This document shows positions 61,493-64,000 of a stretch of 64,000 nucleotides of DNA, piece after piece. A program made the translations under genes and the position numbers. Within the stretch, counting starts at the first letter, position 1, and every line of letters begins with the position of its first letter. Location of the stretch: positions 4,340,001-4,404,000 of the forward strand of contig NC_089424.1 of NCBI RefSeq assembly GCF_013426205.1, in the 5' to 3' direction. The notes under the pieces are model-generated. The model had not been told where the DNA came from and searched no databases. It was given only the letters and a program-made list of their open reading frames with translations. The stretch is from Metarhizium brunneum (Eukaryota; Ascomycota; Sordariomycetes; Hypocreales; Clavicipitaceae).

Positions 61493-61838
61493 CTACTTCT
61501 GCTGCTGCTTGGGAACGCCCAGAATGTCATCCATCTGACTATGAATCGAGTTGAGGTCGTTCTCTAGTTGCTGTTGTTCCGGAGTATACGTCTTGGTGAG
61601 CTCCTCGAACTTGGCATCGCCCTGCTTCTCCAAGTCCAAAAACTTGGTCTTCTTATCGCCCTTCAAGGGCTTGTCGTTGAAGTCAAAGATCTGGTCTCCG
61701 CCGTTGTTGGCACCTTGGGGGGCCGCCAGGGCAGATGCGGCAACTACATGTGTCACAATGTTAGTTGTCGGTTATGGGGAGAACAGGAGGCGGTGGTGAC
61801 GCACAAGCCAGAAGAGCAATAGCAGTGAAGCGAACCAT
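61493..61838 (-). CDS. Small secreted protein
   Basis: Exon 1 61838-61805 and exon 2 61743-61493 sum to 285 nt (94 aa). The intron splits the signal peptide: MVRFTAIALLAFAASALAAP. The mature part is short, hydrophilic and without cysteine: a Gly/Asn-rich start (QGANNGGDQIFDF), Lys-rich middle, and a predicted helix EQQQLENDLNSIHSQMDD ending in KQQQK. No known domain. A TATATATA at 62018-62026 lies about 180 bp upstream. A small extracellular protein of unknown role is the most that can be said. Confidence 0.72.
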
Positions 61839-62900
61839 GGTGAAGTTTGCGGGGGGGTTGGGTATATAGAAAATAATGTGGTATAATAGTTTTGGAGAAT
61901 AATCAAGACGGTAACCAGACCGAATGAATTAACAAGCAGAATCGAAGATGAACCGAGTGTGATGTGGTGTGATGGAGTGTTGTGAATGATGTGCTTCTGT
62001 GTGCTTGCGAGCTGCTCTATATATACTCGGATGCACAACTGATGATGCATTGCATGACGTCGCAAATTGTCAGCAGACTCAGTGTTTGTTGTTTACTTTG
62101 TATGAGACGTTGGGGCAACGCATGTTTCAGTCGCAGCTGCAACATGGAAAGATGATATCGCAAGGTTCTGCTGGGTACAAGGCGTACATGGAGACACCTT
62201 GAATCATTCGGTTCGTAAGGGGCTCCGAGCGCAGTGGCCGTATAGAAACAGCTGTTCGTGTTCCAACAAGGTAGGCTGATTATTGAGTTTTACAATTTCC
62301 CCTTCTTCGCGAGGCTAGCTATGTAGTTTTCTTCTTCTTCCTCCTGTTTTCCCCGGGTGCGGTGTAAACACCATCTAGTCTCTGCAGAGGAAGAATTATA
62401 TCATTGATAATACATTGCCAACATTTTGTTCTTCTCATGCCACCGTGTTTCTATAGCCGTTGGGCATGCACGAAAATCCCCCAGACGACGAAAAGCTAAA
62501 ACACCAGGCGAGTCAGAAGCATATGCCAAGTGAGAAACCCACGTTTGTCCTTACTGGGCCTTCCGACGTCGCAGAAACACAGCGCCCGGCTTATTACGCC
62601 GATGATTTATGGCGTGCTGAGTCGTGCAAAGGCCTGTTTCTAGACTTTCGAATCGAGCTTGTTTCATCTTCTGCGGCGCAGATCACCCGCATTTTATCGT
62701 TTGACACTGGTAGGGGTACGATCTGACGTGTCAACCTGAATAGAAGCAGAGGAAGGACAAGTTCTCACAAAACTATCAACTAAAGACCGAGAGTTTACCC
62801 GTCAATGACAGGTGCCATCAGAATTGATGGCTTGCACGATCCTCACCCGCCAAATGCCTACCGAACACGATCTGGTTGGTAGAGAACCTCGATGCAGATT
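61839..62900. other. Intergenic region
   Basis: About 1 kb. A plus-strand frame at 62466-62726 (about 86 aa from an ATG) has no recognisable domain and is not called. Confidence 0.35.
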
Positions 62901-62945
62901 GCAAGTCAATAGTTGTGCTCCAACACAGTGTTTTGATATGCTTCC

Positions 62946-63293
62946 TTGCTTCTTGTCTTTGTTTTTCTTTCCTTTACCCGTTTTCCGGAGGCTGTCATTT
63001 GCAAGCCATCTGTTCCAGCACCACCGCCATCGCATTGTCACAACGCACAAGACCCTGTACTTAATGCTTGCCTCGACCAAGCCATCGATCCCGTCACGGG
63101 GATTGATTGCGGCTTCGGATTTTCTGGTGCTATACCCGCTGAGTGTCTCGTTCTTTACGGAATCCCTTGCCTTGGACGTTGCTTCACGACATCGGGGTGG
63201 AATGGGCCATGGCAGCCAAGTACCTCATTCCAAGAAGGTATTTCCACAAAAGCATGTGTAGAGAGTTGTATAATGTACAAGTTCTATAACTGA
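62946..63293 (+). pseudogene. Cysteine-rich secreted-protein-like ORF lacking a start codon
   Basis: Open frame encoding about 100 aa with a hydrophobic lead (LLVFVFLSF) and nine cysteines in a regular pattern (VICKP, SHCHN, NACLD, IDCGFGF, AECLVL, IPCLGRC, KACVESC). No in-frame ATG exists between the upstream stop at 62934 and the start of the open frame; an ATG at 62938 is in another frame. It may be a degraded effector-like gene, or the second exon of a gene whose first exon I could not place (a pyrimidine tract precedes CCGGAG|GCTGTC). Confidence 0.4.
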
Positions 63294-63499
63294 AAAGAAG
63301 AAAAATGTACGACTCTCGCGCTGTTGGATACATGTCACATTCCCGTCCGGTATAGGGTACATGCACCAGAGAGAAAGGGACGCAACAAAAAACAACAACG
63401 TGGATAAGTTATATGCTATGCAAGCTCATCTACCTAGGTATCTTTGGTCTTACACAAAAACGACAACAAAGCTACATGCTGGTTATGCGCGCGCAGCCT

Positions 63500-64000
63500 C
63501 TAGGCGCGCAGTGCCTCCAAGACCCTTTCCCCCATGGCCAGAACCTTCTCCTCCTCCAACCGCCGCGCCACAAGCTGCAGACTAATCGGCAGGCCATGCA
63601 TGGTCTCAGCGTCGTCTATCCAATGTCACATAAGTATACATTTTTTTTCGTTTCTTGCATCGCAAACTGATTTGTTCTTGGGTGGTAGGAGATACTCACA
63701 GTCACCATTGATGGCCTCGCAGTCCGAGCCGAGAGGCTGGTATAGTTCCTCAATGCGGTCAATAGCCTTGTCGACAGTTAGGCCGGTCGGGAAAGAAAGG
63801 CACGAGTAGTCGAGAATGTTGTAAACACCCGTGTACCCGACTGAAAAAAAAACATAAACACGTTAGCCCAACACGTTTTTTGCTCCTCACCACCTTTGGC
63901 CCCCTCGTCGGCGCCACCTACCATGCTTGAATGAGCCGTTCTTGACGGTATTGAACGGAATGGTCGGGCACAAGATGGCATCGATGCCGGCCCTGTTCCA
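63500..64000 (-). CDS. Amidase signature family protein, 3' part (cut by window edge)
   Basis: C-terminal part of a fungal amidase (acetamidase/glutamyl-amidotransferase-A-like). Three exons are visible: the edge to 63922, 63840-63700 and 63615-63500, joined in frame. They read GIDAILCPTIPFNTVKNGSF, then VGYTGVYNILDYSCLSFPTG, then a last exon with MHGLPISLQLVARRLEEEKV and LEALRA before the stop. The LPISLQLVARR block is the conserved C-terminal signature of these amidases. The catalytic Ser-Ser-Lys region is outside the window. The likely reaction is hydrolysis of an amide to acid and ammonia. Confidence 0.85.

Overview
This window is nuclear DNA of a filamentous ascomycete. The genes carry short introns (about 50-80 nt, GT...CTAAC...AG) and belong to typical fungal families: Zn2Cys6 regulators, a P450, a GH95 fucosidase, a fungal trypsin, a MARVEL protein and a TNT-type NADase. 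A Sordariomycete, probably in Hypocreales, is my inference from the family mix; no marker gene is present. GC-rich gene blocks (about 42-47 kb and 49-60 kb) alternate with AT-rich, repeat-bearing spacers (about 10-13.7, 15.5-17.3, 32-33.6 and 36-42 kb) holding LTR remnants and microsatellites.

Layout. 1-9.4 kb: a carbohydrate block with a GH95 alpha-L-fucosidase (cut by the left edge), an XlnR/Xyr1-type activator, a divergently transcribed FucP-like sugar transporter and an SDR dehydrogenase, which together suggest fucose capture and oxidation. 9.4-13.7 kb: mostly gene-free, with a striking cluster of TGGCCCCA motifs and one small C2H2 zinc-finger ORF. 13.8-19 kb: O-methyltransferase, HAD hydrolase, and a P450 with a solo LTR just upstream. 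19.7-26 kb: an Hsp70-like ATPase, a single-pass membrane protein and a protein of unknown family. 28-36 kb: a Zn2Cys6 regulator, a DUF3445 heme-type N-demethylase and a copper amine oxidase containing a 12-nt micro-exon. 36.9-40.8 kb: a secreted TNT-domain NADase and a MARVEL membrane protein.

42.2-54.1 kb is the most interesting block. A Rieske choline/betaine-type monooxygenase, a Zn2Cys6 regulator, an intronless dimethylglycine oxidase resembling actinobacterial enzymes, and a sarcosine-oxidase-like flavoprotein all lie on the plus strand. Each of the three enzymes has a CACGTG site, in two cases inside a longer near-identical palindrome, 265-295 bp upstream of its start. Together they could demethylate glycine betaine to glycine. 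The DUF3445 protein and copper amine oxidase to the left could extend this to dimethylamine and methylamine.

55.6-64 kb: a trypsin, a divergent pair (thiolase-like protein and enoyl-CoA hydratase), a small secreted protein, a cysteine-rich ORF without a start codon, and the 3' part of an amidase that runs off the right edge. Splice sites were read by eye; where exon lengths were summed and stay in frame, the entry says so.
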